From: CAYHZL01 sp964361075
Lineage (GTDB): Bacteria; Bacteroidota; Ignavibacteria; UBA10030; UBA8401
Reading direction: 5' to 3'
DNA length: 33,902 nucleotides
NCBI GenBank assembly: GCA_964361075.1
Contig: CAYHZL010000017.1
Span: 1 to 33,902 of the forward strand
Position numbers and translations under genes: made by a program. Positions 8,093-14,782 of this stretch are shown one piece after another (within the stretch, counting starts at the first letter, position 1; every line of letters begins with the position of its first letter). Below the pieces are notes generated by a model that had not been told where the DNA came from, did no database searches, and was given only the letters and a program-made list of their open reading frames with translations.

Positions 8093-9382
8093 TTATTCTA
8101 TCAACACTTCTTTGTCGTAGCGCGTAATGGGCATTTCAGAATCAATCGCATGAAGAATTTTTGTAATACGGTGTTCATCTCCATAAAATACCATCGTAAT
8201 ATTGTGAGCATCAACTATTTTTTGAATTACTTCCTGTGCATAGTCCGAAGTTACTGCATCAATCTTTGCATAGTATTCCTCACGCGTTAAAATAGGAATT
8301 CCGTACCGGTCGCGATAGACTTCACTCATCAAGATATAATGTTTGTCGAGCTGGTACGCGTACCGATTTTTGAATGATGTATTCCGTTCCGCAAGACGTG
8401 TAACAAAACTTTCTTCCTTCGTGAATGTTTGAATGCTGCGCAGCAATTCAGGAATGAGATGCACCGATGTTGTATCGGATGGATCCGCATAATATCCGAT
8501 TCGCCCCGGACGTGTCGTTCCTTGAAAAAGAAACGCATACACACCGTAACACCACCCTTTTTTATTCCGCAGTTCATCAAACAAGTATCCTTCAAAACTG
8601 CCAAGCGCATCTATAATCAGATTCAGTGCGAAGCGGCGTTCATCGGTTGCCGAAATTCCTGCGTGCGACCAGAGCAGACGATCGTTCGTTGCTTGTTCCG
8701 AATGAAAAATAAAAGCTTCGCGTCCGCGCGACGTACGAAAATGAATTTCCGGCTGCACGTGAAATCCGGTCGTGAGTCGCTTGTGCATAAAACGAGCAAG
8801 TTTTTTTTCTATCTCAACTTTGGACAGATCAGAAATTGCCGTGAAGTACAGCACCGAACATGATTGTACTTTCTCGAAAAATGCGGCGCAATCATTCCGC
8901 GAAGTTTTTTCGATACTTTTTTTCGAGCCAAATTTTCCGAACCGTGTGCCGTTGTATACAACAAACCGATGACCGGTCCGCACAACACTTTCCGTATCTT
9001 GCAGCATGGCGTCAAGTTTGTTGAGATCTTGTTTTTTCACGAGAACAAGTTCTTCTTCCGGAAACGTTGCTTCACGCAAAATTTCTTCTACAAGAACCAA
9101 CACCTCATCAATGTTTCTTGTGAAGCACGAGATTCGGAAAACAAAATCAGTTTCGTTCACCGATGCGTGCAGTTCTGCGCCAAGCAATTCCAATGTTGTT
9201 TGCAATGCTTCGCGGGTATGTTTGCGTGTTCCGCGCAGCAACAATTTCGATGTGAGCCGCGCAAGTCCGGCGCTTTCTTCATGTTCTTGTTGTTCTCCGC
9301 CGCCGTGAAATACAAACGAAAGCGATGTCATCGGAACACGCAAATCCTGCTGGTAGTAGAGAGTATGGTTTATGACAGGCAT
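8093..9382 (-). CDS. M16-family subunit lacking the zinc motif
   Basis: The protein has 429 residues and no signal peptide. Its N-terminal domain aligns with M16 (GLARLTSKLLLRGTRKHT), but where the active relative at 9519-10799 has GLAHLFEH this one has R42, S45 and K46, so it cannot bind the catalytic zinc. The C-terminal domain keeps the M16 R/Y signature ELRNKKGWCYGVY (R272, Y279), which the active relative lacks. This is the pattern of the non-catalytic partner in heterodimeric M16B proteases. It is the last gene of the HIT-M28-M16-M16 series and ends before the terminator at 7813-7844. The 136-bp gap upstream contains an inverted repeat that may lower its expression relative to the active subunit. 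Confidence 0.88.
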   Translation of the reverse strand: MPVINHTLYYQQDLRVPMTSLSFVFHGGGEQQEHEESAGLARLTSKLLLRGTRKHTREALQTTLELLGAELHASVNETDFVFRISCFTRNIDEVLVLVEEILREATFPEEELVLVKKQDLNKLDAMLQDTESVVRTGHRFVVYNGTRFGKFGSKKSIEKTSRNDCAAFFEKVQSCSVLYFTAISDLSKVEIEKKLARFMHKRLTTGFHVQPEIHFRTSRGREAFIFHSEQATNDRLLWSHAGISATDERRFALNLIIDALGSFEGYLFDELRNKKGWCYGVYAFLFQGTTRPGRIGYYADPSDTTSVHLIPELLRSIQTFTKEESFVTRLAERNTSFKNRYAYQLDKHYILMSEVYRDRYGIPILTREEYYAKIDAVTSDYAQEVIQKIVDAHNITMVFYGDEHRITKILHAIDSEMPITRYDKEVLIE

Positions 9383-9415
9383 AATTAGTTCAATCTTAAA
9401 AAGCTTAAAATAGCG

Positions 9416-9496
9416 AAGATGTCTGACACCTTCTCGTTAAATATTTGGAAGCAAATAAATTTTTGTTCATTTCATCAGTAAGGTGTCTGACATCTT
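9416..9496. repeat. Inverted repeat between the two M16 genes
   Basis: Arms AAGATGTCTGACACCTT (9416-9432) and AAGGTGTCTGACATCTT (9480-9496) pair except at the centre, around a 47-nt AT-rich loop. Each arm is itself partly palindromic (GTCTGAC). There is no adjacent long T tract. It could be a dispersed repeat, an mRNA-processing site or an attenuating hairpin. Confidence 0.55.
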
Positions 9497-9518
9497 TTAT
9501 TTTTTAATGAACAAATAA

Positions 9519-10799
9519 TTATTCCGGAAGTAAAGAGATCGTGGCGGATTTTCCTTCGAGCAAATAACGTTTCACAACACGCTGCACATCGGCGCGTGTT
9601 GTATGTTGAATTTTTTCCATCATCTGAATTTCATGCGCAATGTCGCCGGCACATACAAACGAATCGCCTAACATGCGCGCCAAACCTGATGGCGAAGTAA
9701 TCGAATGATAAAAATCTTTTTCAATATTATTTTTTACAATTTGAATTTGTTCTTCGCTGATGTTTCCTTCTGCCAACTCTTTCAACGAATCAAGAAAAAT
9801 CTTTTCAATGCTCTCAGATGATTCTTCGTGTGCAATCTGCGCAAAGAATTCAAACGTGCCGAGGTCTCTTCCAATATACACATCCGCAAAGATGCTTGTC
9901 GTTTTTCCATTGTTCACAAGCCGTTCCAGCAAGAGAGAAGTTTTTCCGCTCGTCAATAATTTTCCGATCATTGCAAGCGCAGGATAATCTTCATGAAGCA
10001 TATTCGGAATGTGCCATGCCTTCGCAAGCATTTCTTGTGTTGCTTTGCGGTGATGAACAATGCGCGAATAATTTTCCAATTGCAGCGGTTCGCTCGTAAT
10101 GGAACGCGAGTGATGAGCGCGTTCAGGGAAATTTCCATACTGCGATGCAATTGTCTCCATCACCATTTCCGGGACAACATCGCCCACAACAATAATGAGC
10201 GCATTATTGGATGAGTAATACTGTTGATAGAATGCACGCGCTTCTTCCACCGAAAAACTTTTTATTGATTCTTCTTCACCAATAATTGAATAACGATACG
10301 GATGCTGCGTATACGAAAGCTTGTACATTTCTTCCCACAAAAATCTCGTCGGCTCATCCAACCCGCGATTGCGTTCAGTGAGCACAGCTCCTTTTTCCGT
10401 TTCAAACATTTCCTGTTCGATGACAAGATTCGCCATGCGATCTGCTTCCAGATCTGCGGCACGCACAAATTGTTCTTTCGGAAAAGTAAAAAAATACACT
10501 GTCTGATCGCGCGATGTGTATGCGTTAATTCCTGTGCCGCCATGTGCATTTACTTCGCGTTCCCACTCGCCCATTTCTCGCCGCGATGTTTTGCGAAACA
10601 TCATGTGCTCGAACAAGTGCGCAAGACCTTGGTAGCCCGGTTTTTCATCAGCCGAGCCGACACGGTACCATGTTTGGTATGAAAAAATAGGCGTGGTCGC
10701 ATCTACAACAATTGCAACGTGCAAACCATTTGTCAGTTGAAATTGCTGCGCCGTAAGATTACCGAGCAGCGGAATAGTATTTATTTTTTTATATGTCAT
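9519..10799 (-). CDS. M16-family zinc protease, catalytic subunit
   Basis: The protein has 426 residues and no obvious signal peptide. HLFEH (H61, E64, H65) in the GLAHLFEHMMF context and the downstream ETEKGAVLTE segment (E135 as likely third ligand) give a complete inverzincin site. The C-terminal half, around LLLERLVNNGKTTSIFADVY, lacks the arginine/tyrosine signature that normally completes the M16 active site. The neighbouring protein at 8093-9382 has the signature but no zinc motif. The two should work as a heterodimer enclosing small peptides. The gene begins 9 nt after the M28 peptidase stop. The substrate is unknown. Confidence 0.92.
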   Translation of the reverse strand: MTYKKINTIPLLGNLTAQQFQLTNGLHVAIVVDATTPIFSYQTWYRVGSADEKPGYQGLAHLFEHMMFRKTSRREMGEWEREVNAHGGTGINAYTSRDQTVYFFTFPKEQFVRAADLEADRMANLVIEQEMFETEKGAVLTERNRGLDEPTRFLWEEMYKLSYTQHPYRYSIIGEEESIKSFSVEEARAFYQQYYSSNNALIIVVGDVVPEMVMETIASQYGNFPERAHHSRSITSEPLQLENYSRIVHHRKATQEMLAKAWHIPNMLHEDYPALAMIGKLLTSGKTSLLLERLVNNGKTTSIFADVYIGRDLGTFEFFAQIAHEESSESIEKIFLDSLKELAEGNISEEQIQIVKNNIEKDFYHSITSPSGLARMLGDSFVCAGDIAHEIQMMEKIQHTTRADVQRVVKRYLLEGKSATISLLPE

Positions 10800-10808
10800 G
10801 AAAAAAAA

Positions 10809-12176
10809 TTACAGCCCTTCTTCTGCAAGAAGCCATGAAAGCATGGACATTGCAATTGCACCAAGTTCAAGCTCGCGCGGATGCACTTTGTCAATCGTGT
10901 CGTTGTGCGAATGATGATAATCAAAGTAGCGTTGCCCATCAGGATTGAGACCGATCAGCGGGACACCTTTCTTTGATAACGGAGAAATATCTGCACCGCC
11001 GCCCCCTTTGCGAATTTTATCTGCGTTGATTAAATCAAAAATCGGACTCCAGCTTTTTATTTTTTCGAATTGAAGCGAATCTGCATCGACACCAAAACCG
11101 CGCGGAACACCGCCGCCAAAATCACTTTCAATTGCAGCAATGTGTTTTTCATTTGAGGTGCGTTGATTGTCCGCGTACGCTTTCCCGCCACGCAGTCCGT
11201 TCTCTTCATTTGCAAATAATACAACACGAATCGTACGCTTCGGCTGCATTCCCAAACTTTTCAGAATGCGCACTGCTTCAATTGATTGCACACATCCTGC
11301 GCCGTCATCATGCGCACCTGTTCCTTTATCCCAGCTATCAAGATGACCACCAAGCAGAATAACTTCATTTGGTTTTTCTGTGCCGCGCAACTGACCGATA
11401 ACATTGAATGCATCAACATCCGGAAGCGTTTCACAATTCAGTTGTAGCGATACGCGAACATTTTTTTCTTTCTGAAGCGCTTCGCTCAATAAATTTGCAC
11501 CGAGTGTGCTCACTGCTGCTGCAGGAATTTTCGGAATGCTGTCGTTGTAATTCATCGCACCGGTATGCGGCTGATTGTCCAACGCATTTGTCATAGAGCG
11601 AACAATTACACCAACCGCACCAACTTTTGCAGCTTCTACTGAACCGGATGTTCGTTGCTCAACAGCGCCGCCGTATGCTTCGCCGGTGTTGGCTTTTGTT
11701 TTATCAAACGGACGATTGTAAAAAATTATTTTCCCTTTTGCTTTTTCTCCCAGCGCGCGCACTTCTTCAAAAGAATGGACTTCAATAACTTCTGCCGTCA
11801 TACCTTTTTTTGCGGTAGCAATACTTCCACCTAATGCACATACCGCTAATGGTAATTTCTTTTTCCCAACGATGAGAGAAGCTTTTTCAATACTATTGCG
11901 CACCCAATGCGGAACTTTTACCGGCTCAAGCCATACACTGTCAAATCCTTTGCTCTCCATCGTCCGCTTTCCCCATTCAATTGCTTTTGCGAATTGCGGC
12001 GAGCCGCTTAACCGCGCACCAATTGTTGATGTTAATTCCGTCAACATGGTGTACGCTTCTTGTTCATTCAATCCTTTTTTGATAATTCCTTCGGCAACAC
12101 TTTTATAGTTTTGCTGCGCGGAAAGATTGAATGCACAGATAAAATACACGAAGAGAAAAAATATTTTCCCGTTCAT
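10809..12176 (-). CDS. Exported M28-family aminopeptidase with PA-like insert
   Basis: I place the start at the ATG at 12176, giving 455 residues, because this gives a signal peptide directly (MNGKIFFLFVYFICAFNLSAQQ) and lies 1 nt after the HIT stop codon. The longer frame to 12248 runs through the HIT gene. A PA-like insert holds GAVGVIVRSMT. The M28 metal ligands appear in order: H in HLDSWD, D in GAHDDGAG, E in FANEENG, D in ESDFGG, and H in DYHHSHNDTID. These are the co-catalytic zinc residues of the family. It should remove N-terminal residues from peptides in the periplasm or outside the cell. Cotranscription with two M16 proteins suggests a peptide-degradation operon. Confidence 0.92.
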   Translation of the reverse strand: MNGKIFFLFVYFICAFNLSAQQNYKSVAEGIIKKGLNEQEAYTMLTELTSTIGARLSGSPQFAKAIEWGKRTMESKGFDSVWLEPVKVPHWVRNSIEKASLIVGKKKLPLAVCALGGSIATAKKGMTAEVIEVHSFEEVRALGEKAKGKIIFYNRPFDKTKANTGEAYGGAVEQRTSGSVEAAKVGAVGVIVRSMTNALDNQPHTGAMNYNDSIPKIPAAAVSTLGANLLSEALQKEKNVRVSLQLNCETLPDVDAFNVIGQLRGTEKPNEVILLGGHLDSWDKGTGAHDDGAGCVQSIEAVRILKSLGMQPKRTIRVVLFANEENGLRGGKAYADNQRTSNEKHIAAIESDFGGGVPRGFGVDADSLQFEKIKSWSPIFDLINADKIRKGGGGADISPLSKKGVPLIGLNPDGQRYFDYHHSHNDTIDKVHPRELELGAIAMSMLSWLLAEEGL

Positions 12177-12177
12177 G

Positions 12178-12702
12178 TTACGTTGTACGTTTGGTTGTTT
12201 TTTGTTTTTTCGCATTGAATACCTTTTTAAGTTTTTTATATGTCTCAATCATATCCTCGGAAACCACTTTCACATCACCAAGTGTCGGCATAAAATTCGT
12301 ATCACCATTCCAGCGCGGAACAATGTGAAAATGAATATGCTCGTCAATTCCTGCGCCCGCCACTCTGCCGAAGTTCGCACCAAAATTAAATCCGTGCGGC
12401 TTCAGCACTTTCTTCAGCACCTCAATTGTTTCAACAATGGTTGCCATAATTTCCGCATTCTCTTTTTTCGATAAACCGCTCATCTCGGATGTTTGTTTGT
12501 ACGGTACAATCATCACATGTCCGCTGTTATATGGATATAAATTCATCACCACATAACAATATTTTTTTCGAAGAAGCACCAGATTTTTTGTGTCTTTTTT
12601 TTCTCGTGCAATACGGGTAAACAGTGATTCGCCCGTCTTTTGCTTTTCCTCTTTGAATGTAGCAATGTACTGCGAGCGCCATGGTGAAAATAAATGTTCC
12701 AT
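12178..12702 (-). CDS. HIT-family nucleotide hydrolase (Ap4A-type)
   Basis: The protein has 174 residues and a single HIT domain. The N-terminal segment LFSPWRSQYI is typical of the bacterial Ap4A-hydrolase-like HIT branch. NLYPYNSGHVMIVPY is the conserved strand, and the histidine triad HIHFHIV is at 122-128, followed by PRWNGD. The C-terminal tail is lysine-rich. Members cleave dinucleoside polyphosphates or nucleotide conjugates through a histidine nucleotidyl intermediate. An AAAGGA site precedes the ATG. The gene leads the operon with M28 and M16 peptidases. The functional link is not obvious and may be shared promoter use only. Confidence 0.93.
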   Translation of the reverse strand: MEHLFSPWRSQYIATFKEEKQKTGESLFTRIAREKKDTKNLVLLRKKYCYVVMNLYPYNSGHVMIVPYKQTSEMSGLSKKENAEIMATIVETIEVLKKVLKPHGFNFGANFGRVAGAGIDEHIHFHIVPRWNGDTNFMPTLGDVKVVSEDMIETYKKLKKVFNAKKQKTTKRTT

Positions 12703-12731
12703 ACAATCCTTTCCTTTTCTTCAATGTCAAT

Positions 12732-12760
12732 AATATAGGAATGATGTTGTAGCGAAGCAA
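12732..12760 (-). promoter_or_regulatory. Probable promoter of the HIT-M28-M16 operon
   Basis: On the minus strand TTGCTT (12760-12755), a 17-bp spacer and TATATT (12737-12732) stand about 30 nt upstream of the HIT start. The -10 is good and the -35 matches at only three positions. No operator-like repeat is visible. Confidence 0.45.
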
Positions 12761-12762
12761 AA

Positions 12763-12803
12763 TAAAAAAGACAGTACACGCCATTCAAGACGCGACTGTC
12801 TTT
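12763..12803 (-). terminator. Terminator upstream of the HIT operon
   Basis: Arms AAAGACAGT (12767-12775) and ACTGTCTTT (12795-12803) pair perfectly, and the minus-strand transcript continues with T6ATTTT. It would end transcripts from the small gene at 12975-13067 and from fic. Confidence 0.7.
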
Positions 12804-12851
12804 AAAATTATTTCCGAGTTACTGAGTCCTCACTGAAATATTCATCGGGTC

Positions 12852-12945
12852 GTCATTGCGAGGCGTTTTTTGGCGAAGCAATCTTTATTCCTCTATAATC
12901 ATAAAGATTGCTTCGTCTCCGCCTGCGGCGGATCCTCGCAATGAC
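12852..12945. repeat. Long nested inverted repeat
   Basis: Outer arms GTCATTGCGAGG (12852-12863) and CCTCGCAATGAC (12934-12945) are perfect. Inner arms CGAAGCAATCTTTAT (12874-12888) and ATAAAGATTGCTTCG (12901-12915) are perfect 15-mers around a 12-nt loop. This GTCATTGCGAGG...GAAGCAATCT design is recognised as a dispersed repeat found in many bacterial genomes. It has no coding content. Confidence 0.75.
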
Positions 12946-12974
12946 TTTTCAATGAGAACTATACAGCGTTTTAT

Positions 12975-13067
12975 TTAGCTTTGCTTTGTTCCCCGCCGTG
13001 CATCCCACAACGTTACTACAAGAAGCAAACACGCACTGGCGAAGTAAAATAATTCTTTTATTTCCAT
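12975..13067 (-). CDS. 30-residue single-pass membrane peptide
   Basis: A short frame starts with ATG at 13067, preceded by AAGGAG and a 5-nt spacer (AAGGAGTTGTTATG), among the best ribosome sites in the window. The product begins MEIKELFYFASACLLLVVTL and ends WDARRGTKQS: one hydrophobic helix followed by a basic tail, so an N-out/C-in small membrane protein is likely. A TATCTTTG box (13101-13094), resembling the Bacteroidota -7 element TAnnTTTG, is placed about 26 nt upstream of the start, without a clear -33 box. I do not recognise the family. It could be a subunit of a larger membrane complex, but no candidate partner lies next to it. The overlapping 84-codon frame has no ribosome site and is built partly of repeat sequence. 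Confidence 0.6.
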   Translation of the reverse strand: MEIKELFYFASACLLLVVTLWDARRGTKQS

Positions 13068-13275
13068 AACAACTCCTTTGTTTTTGTTCGATGCAAAGAT
13101 ACTGAAAGCCTGTTATGGAATTGTTACGAAAAGAATAACTTTTCTTTGTGTTCTTTGTGGCTTCGTGGTAAGAAAAATACGTTACATCAATTCTACTTCT
13201 CATTGCAAAATTTTATTTGCGGTAGAGATGGTTTTCACATAGCATGATATGCATACAAATACTTTTGAAACGTAA
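13068..13275. other. Intergenic sequence with a copy of the recD2 3' end
   Basis: The 329-bp gap between 13067 and the fic stop has no further gene. It holds the possible promoter of the small gene (near 13094-13101), a single unpaired CTTTGTGTTCTTTGTGGC repeat unit (13145-13162), and a segment 13165-13196 that repeats, with one substitution and one indel, the sequence at 14750-14782 that ends recD2. The remainder to 13275 shows nothing recognisable before the element at 13276. Confidence 0.6.
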
Positions 13276-13399
13276 TAAAGGGTTGTTCCAATCCGCCGCG
13301 GCGGACAAAAATATCTCCTCTAAAATTATGGAGATATCAGACATCCCCGAAGGGGTCCTACGGACTTGATAAAAACATAGTTTTTGGAACAACCCTTTA
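13276..13399. repeat. MITE-like element, copy 3
   Basis: Perfect 16-bp terminal repeats TAAAGGGTTGTTCCAA (13276-13291 and 13384-13399) bound 124 bp. The interior has hairpins ATATCTCC/GGAGATAT and CCCCGAAGGGG. The right end supplies the TAA stop codon of fic (13397-13399). The ends match copies 1 and 2 in the pattern TA, one to three A, GGG, two bases, GTTC. Confidence 0.78.
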
Positions 13400-14545
13400 G
13401 TTATTATCAGTGAAAATATTGAGATACTCTTTATAAACATACGACTGACCATATTTTACATCTTCATTTTTTGGACGAAGAATTTTTTTATCAATAAAAC
13501 GATCAATAACTGTTTGTGCTCCTACCCGCGTAAACCCTGTCCATTTTTGAATAAGAGAAACATTGACAATCGGATATTCATATAATTTTGGTAACACCAT
13601 CATTGCACTTTCTGCGGCACGTTTACCAAGTGTTTGAATTTTTGCCATATCTTTTTCACGCAGAACTGTAATTTTATTAACAGTGCCAATTGCTTCATTG
13701 GCTATTTCAATTACTCCATCAAGAAAAAATTCTATCCATTCAAAAATTTCTCCGTGATGATAACCGTCTAATTTTTCATAATAGACATCTTGATGTTTTT
13801 TGAAATACGAAGACAAAAACAACACCGGTTTTTCTAATAATCCTTCTTTCCATAAATACAATGGAATAAGCATGCGCCCTGTTCTTCCATTGCCATCTAA
13901 AAATGGATGGATTGTTTCGAACTGTGCATGGAGTAATCCTGCTCGTATCACCGGCTGTAGAAAATCAACTGCATGGATAAATATTTCAAGATCGTTCAAA
14001 GCATTATGCATCTCTTGTACTGGCGGCGGAACAAATCGCGCATTATCCGGACGTGTTCCGCCAATCCAATTTTGGCTGTTGCGAAATTCTCCCGGATCGG
14101 AAAAATGTGTTCCTCTGGCTTTCTCCATCAGTTGGTTATGAAGTTCACGAATAAACCGCAACGACATCGGAAAATTTTCATCTTTCACCCGCTTCATTCC
14201 ATAATTCAATGCTTGGATGTAATGCAAAATATCATCCACATCTTTCGGTATGTTGGCATTCACTTTCACTTCTGCTTCAATAGCATCAATCATCGTTGCC
14301 ATAGTTCCTTCAATCTGGCTGGATGCAGTTGCATCTTTTCGAAGATACATTGATAGGAAAAAATCCACATTTGGAAGCAACAGCGTAATGCCGTCAAGTT
14401 TTCCAAGTAAGCGGGTCGCTTCCGATCCTTTTTTCGGAAGTTCTGGTGGAAAATCAATACCTGCCATTGGAGGAAATTTATGAGGGATAAACGCCTTAAA
14501 ACCAGCTGTTTGCTCTTTTTCTACTCCAATTTCTATCTTTTTCAT
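13397..14545 (-). CDS. fic: Class II Fic-domain AMP-transferase-like protein with winged helix
   Basis: The protein has 382 residues. The N-terminal Fic_N region contains the inhibitory helix motif SSQIEG (75-80; E79 is the inhibitory glutamate), which marks class II, N-terminally autoinhibited Fic proteins. The Fic core carries the intact catalytic motif HPFLDGNGRTGR (213-224; H213 catalytic base), so it should transfer AMP (or a related nucleotide part) to hydroxyl side chains once inhibition is lifted. The C-terminal part (about 315-382) is a winged helix (VSLIQKWTGFTRVGAQTVIDRFIDKKIL), suggesting DNA binding and possible autoregulation at the operators upstream. No separate antitoxin gene lies next to it, as expected for this class. 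The stop codon is provided by the repeat element at 13276-13399. Confidence 0.94.
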   Translation of the reverse strand: MKKIEIGVEKEQTAGFKAFIPHKFPPMAGIDFPPELPKKGSEATRLLGKLDGITLLLPNVDFFLSMYLRKDATASSQIEGTMATMIDAIEAEVKVNANIPKDVDDILHYIQALNYGMKRVKDENFPMSLRFIRELHNQLMEKARGTHFSDPGEFRNSQNWIGGTRPDNARFVPPPVQEMHNALNDLEIFIHAVDFLQPVIRAGLLHAQFETIHPFLDGNGRTGRMLIPLYLWKEGLLEKPVLFLSSYFKKHQDVYYEKLDGYHHGEIFEWIEFFLDGVIEIANEAIGTVNKITVLREKDMAKIQTLGKRAAESAMMVLPKLYEYPIVNVSLIQKWTGFTRVGAQTVIDRFIDKKILRPKNEDVKYGQSYVYKEYLNIFTDNN

Positions 14546-14568
14546 ATTTGTTTACATCTTTTTTTAAA

Positions 14569-14618
14569 TGTATACAAAGTATACCACTTTGTATACATCT
14601 TGTCAAGAGATGTATACA
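14569..14618 (-). promoter_or_regulatory. fic promoter with three operator boxes spaced by 21 bp
   Basis: The octamer TGTATACA occurs at 14569-14576, 14590-14597 and 14611-14618, exactly 21 bp apart. The first two lie within a perfect 13-bp inverted repeat (ATGTATACAAAGT-N5-ACTTTGTATACAT). A minus-strand promoter TTGACA (14606-14601), 17-bp spacer, TATACT (14583-14578) runs through the array: one box upstream of -35, one in the spacer and one at the start site. Strong repression by a dimeric regulator is likely. The winged helix of Fic is a candidate. Confidence 0.85.
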
Positions 14619-14738
14619 AACTAAAAATGCTCTACTGGTTCAGATGCGAGAAGATGTAAAACATCTTCAGGGCATTACCCGAAGATTATATCCACTTTGA
14701 ATTTTATTTTTCAACTCATTAAAAATCTCGCCGGTTTT

Positions 14739-14782
14739 GAATTGATGTAGCGGTAAAAAAAAATACGTTACATCAATTCTAC
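14739..14782. repeat. Stem-loop at the recD2 3' end, copied downstream of fic
   Basis: Arms GAATTGATGTA (14739-14749) and TACATCAATTC (14769-14779) form an 11-bp stem around a 19-nt loop containing a run of nine T on the minus strand. The right half (14750-14782) is repeated at 13165-13196. A second small hairpin, GAAGATGT-AAA-ACATCTTC, lies at 14650-14668 in the same gap. Neither has a T tract after the stem, so simple termination is unproven. Confidence 0.55.

Noticed and set aside
12177..12248. 24-residue N-terminal extension of the M28 peptidase
   Set aside because: It overlaps the HIT gene and would bury the signal peptide.
12725..12730. Minus-strand TTGACA upstream of the HIT gene
   Set aside because: No -10 lies at the right distance; the sequence 17 bp on is already at the start codon.
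12949..13203. 84-codon minus-strand frame
   Set aside because: It overlaps the 30-residue gene in another frame, includes repeat sequence and has no ribosome site.
13213..13452. 79-codon minus-strand frame
   Set aside because: It is largely the repeat element at 13276-13399 and the end of fic read out of frame.
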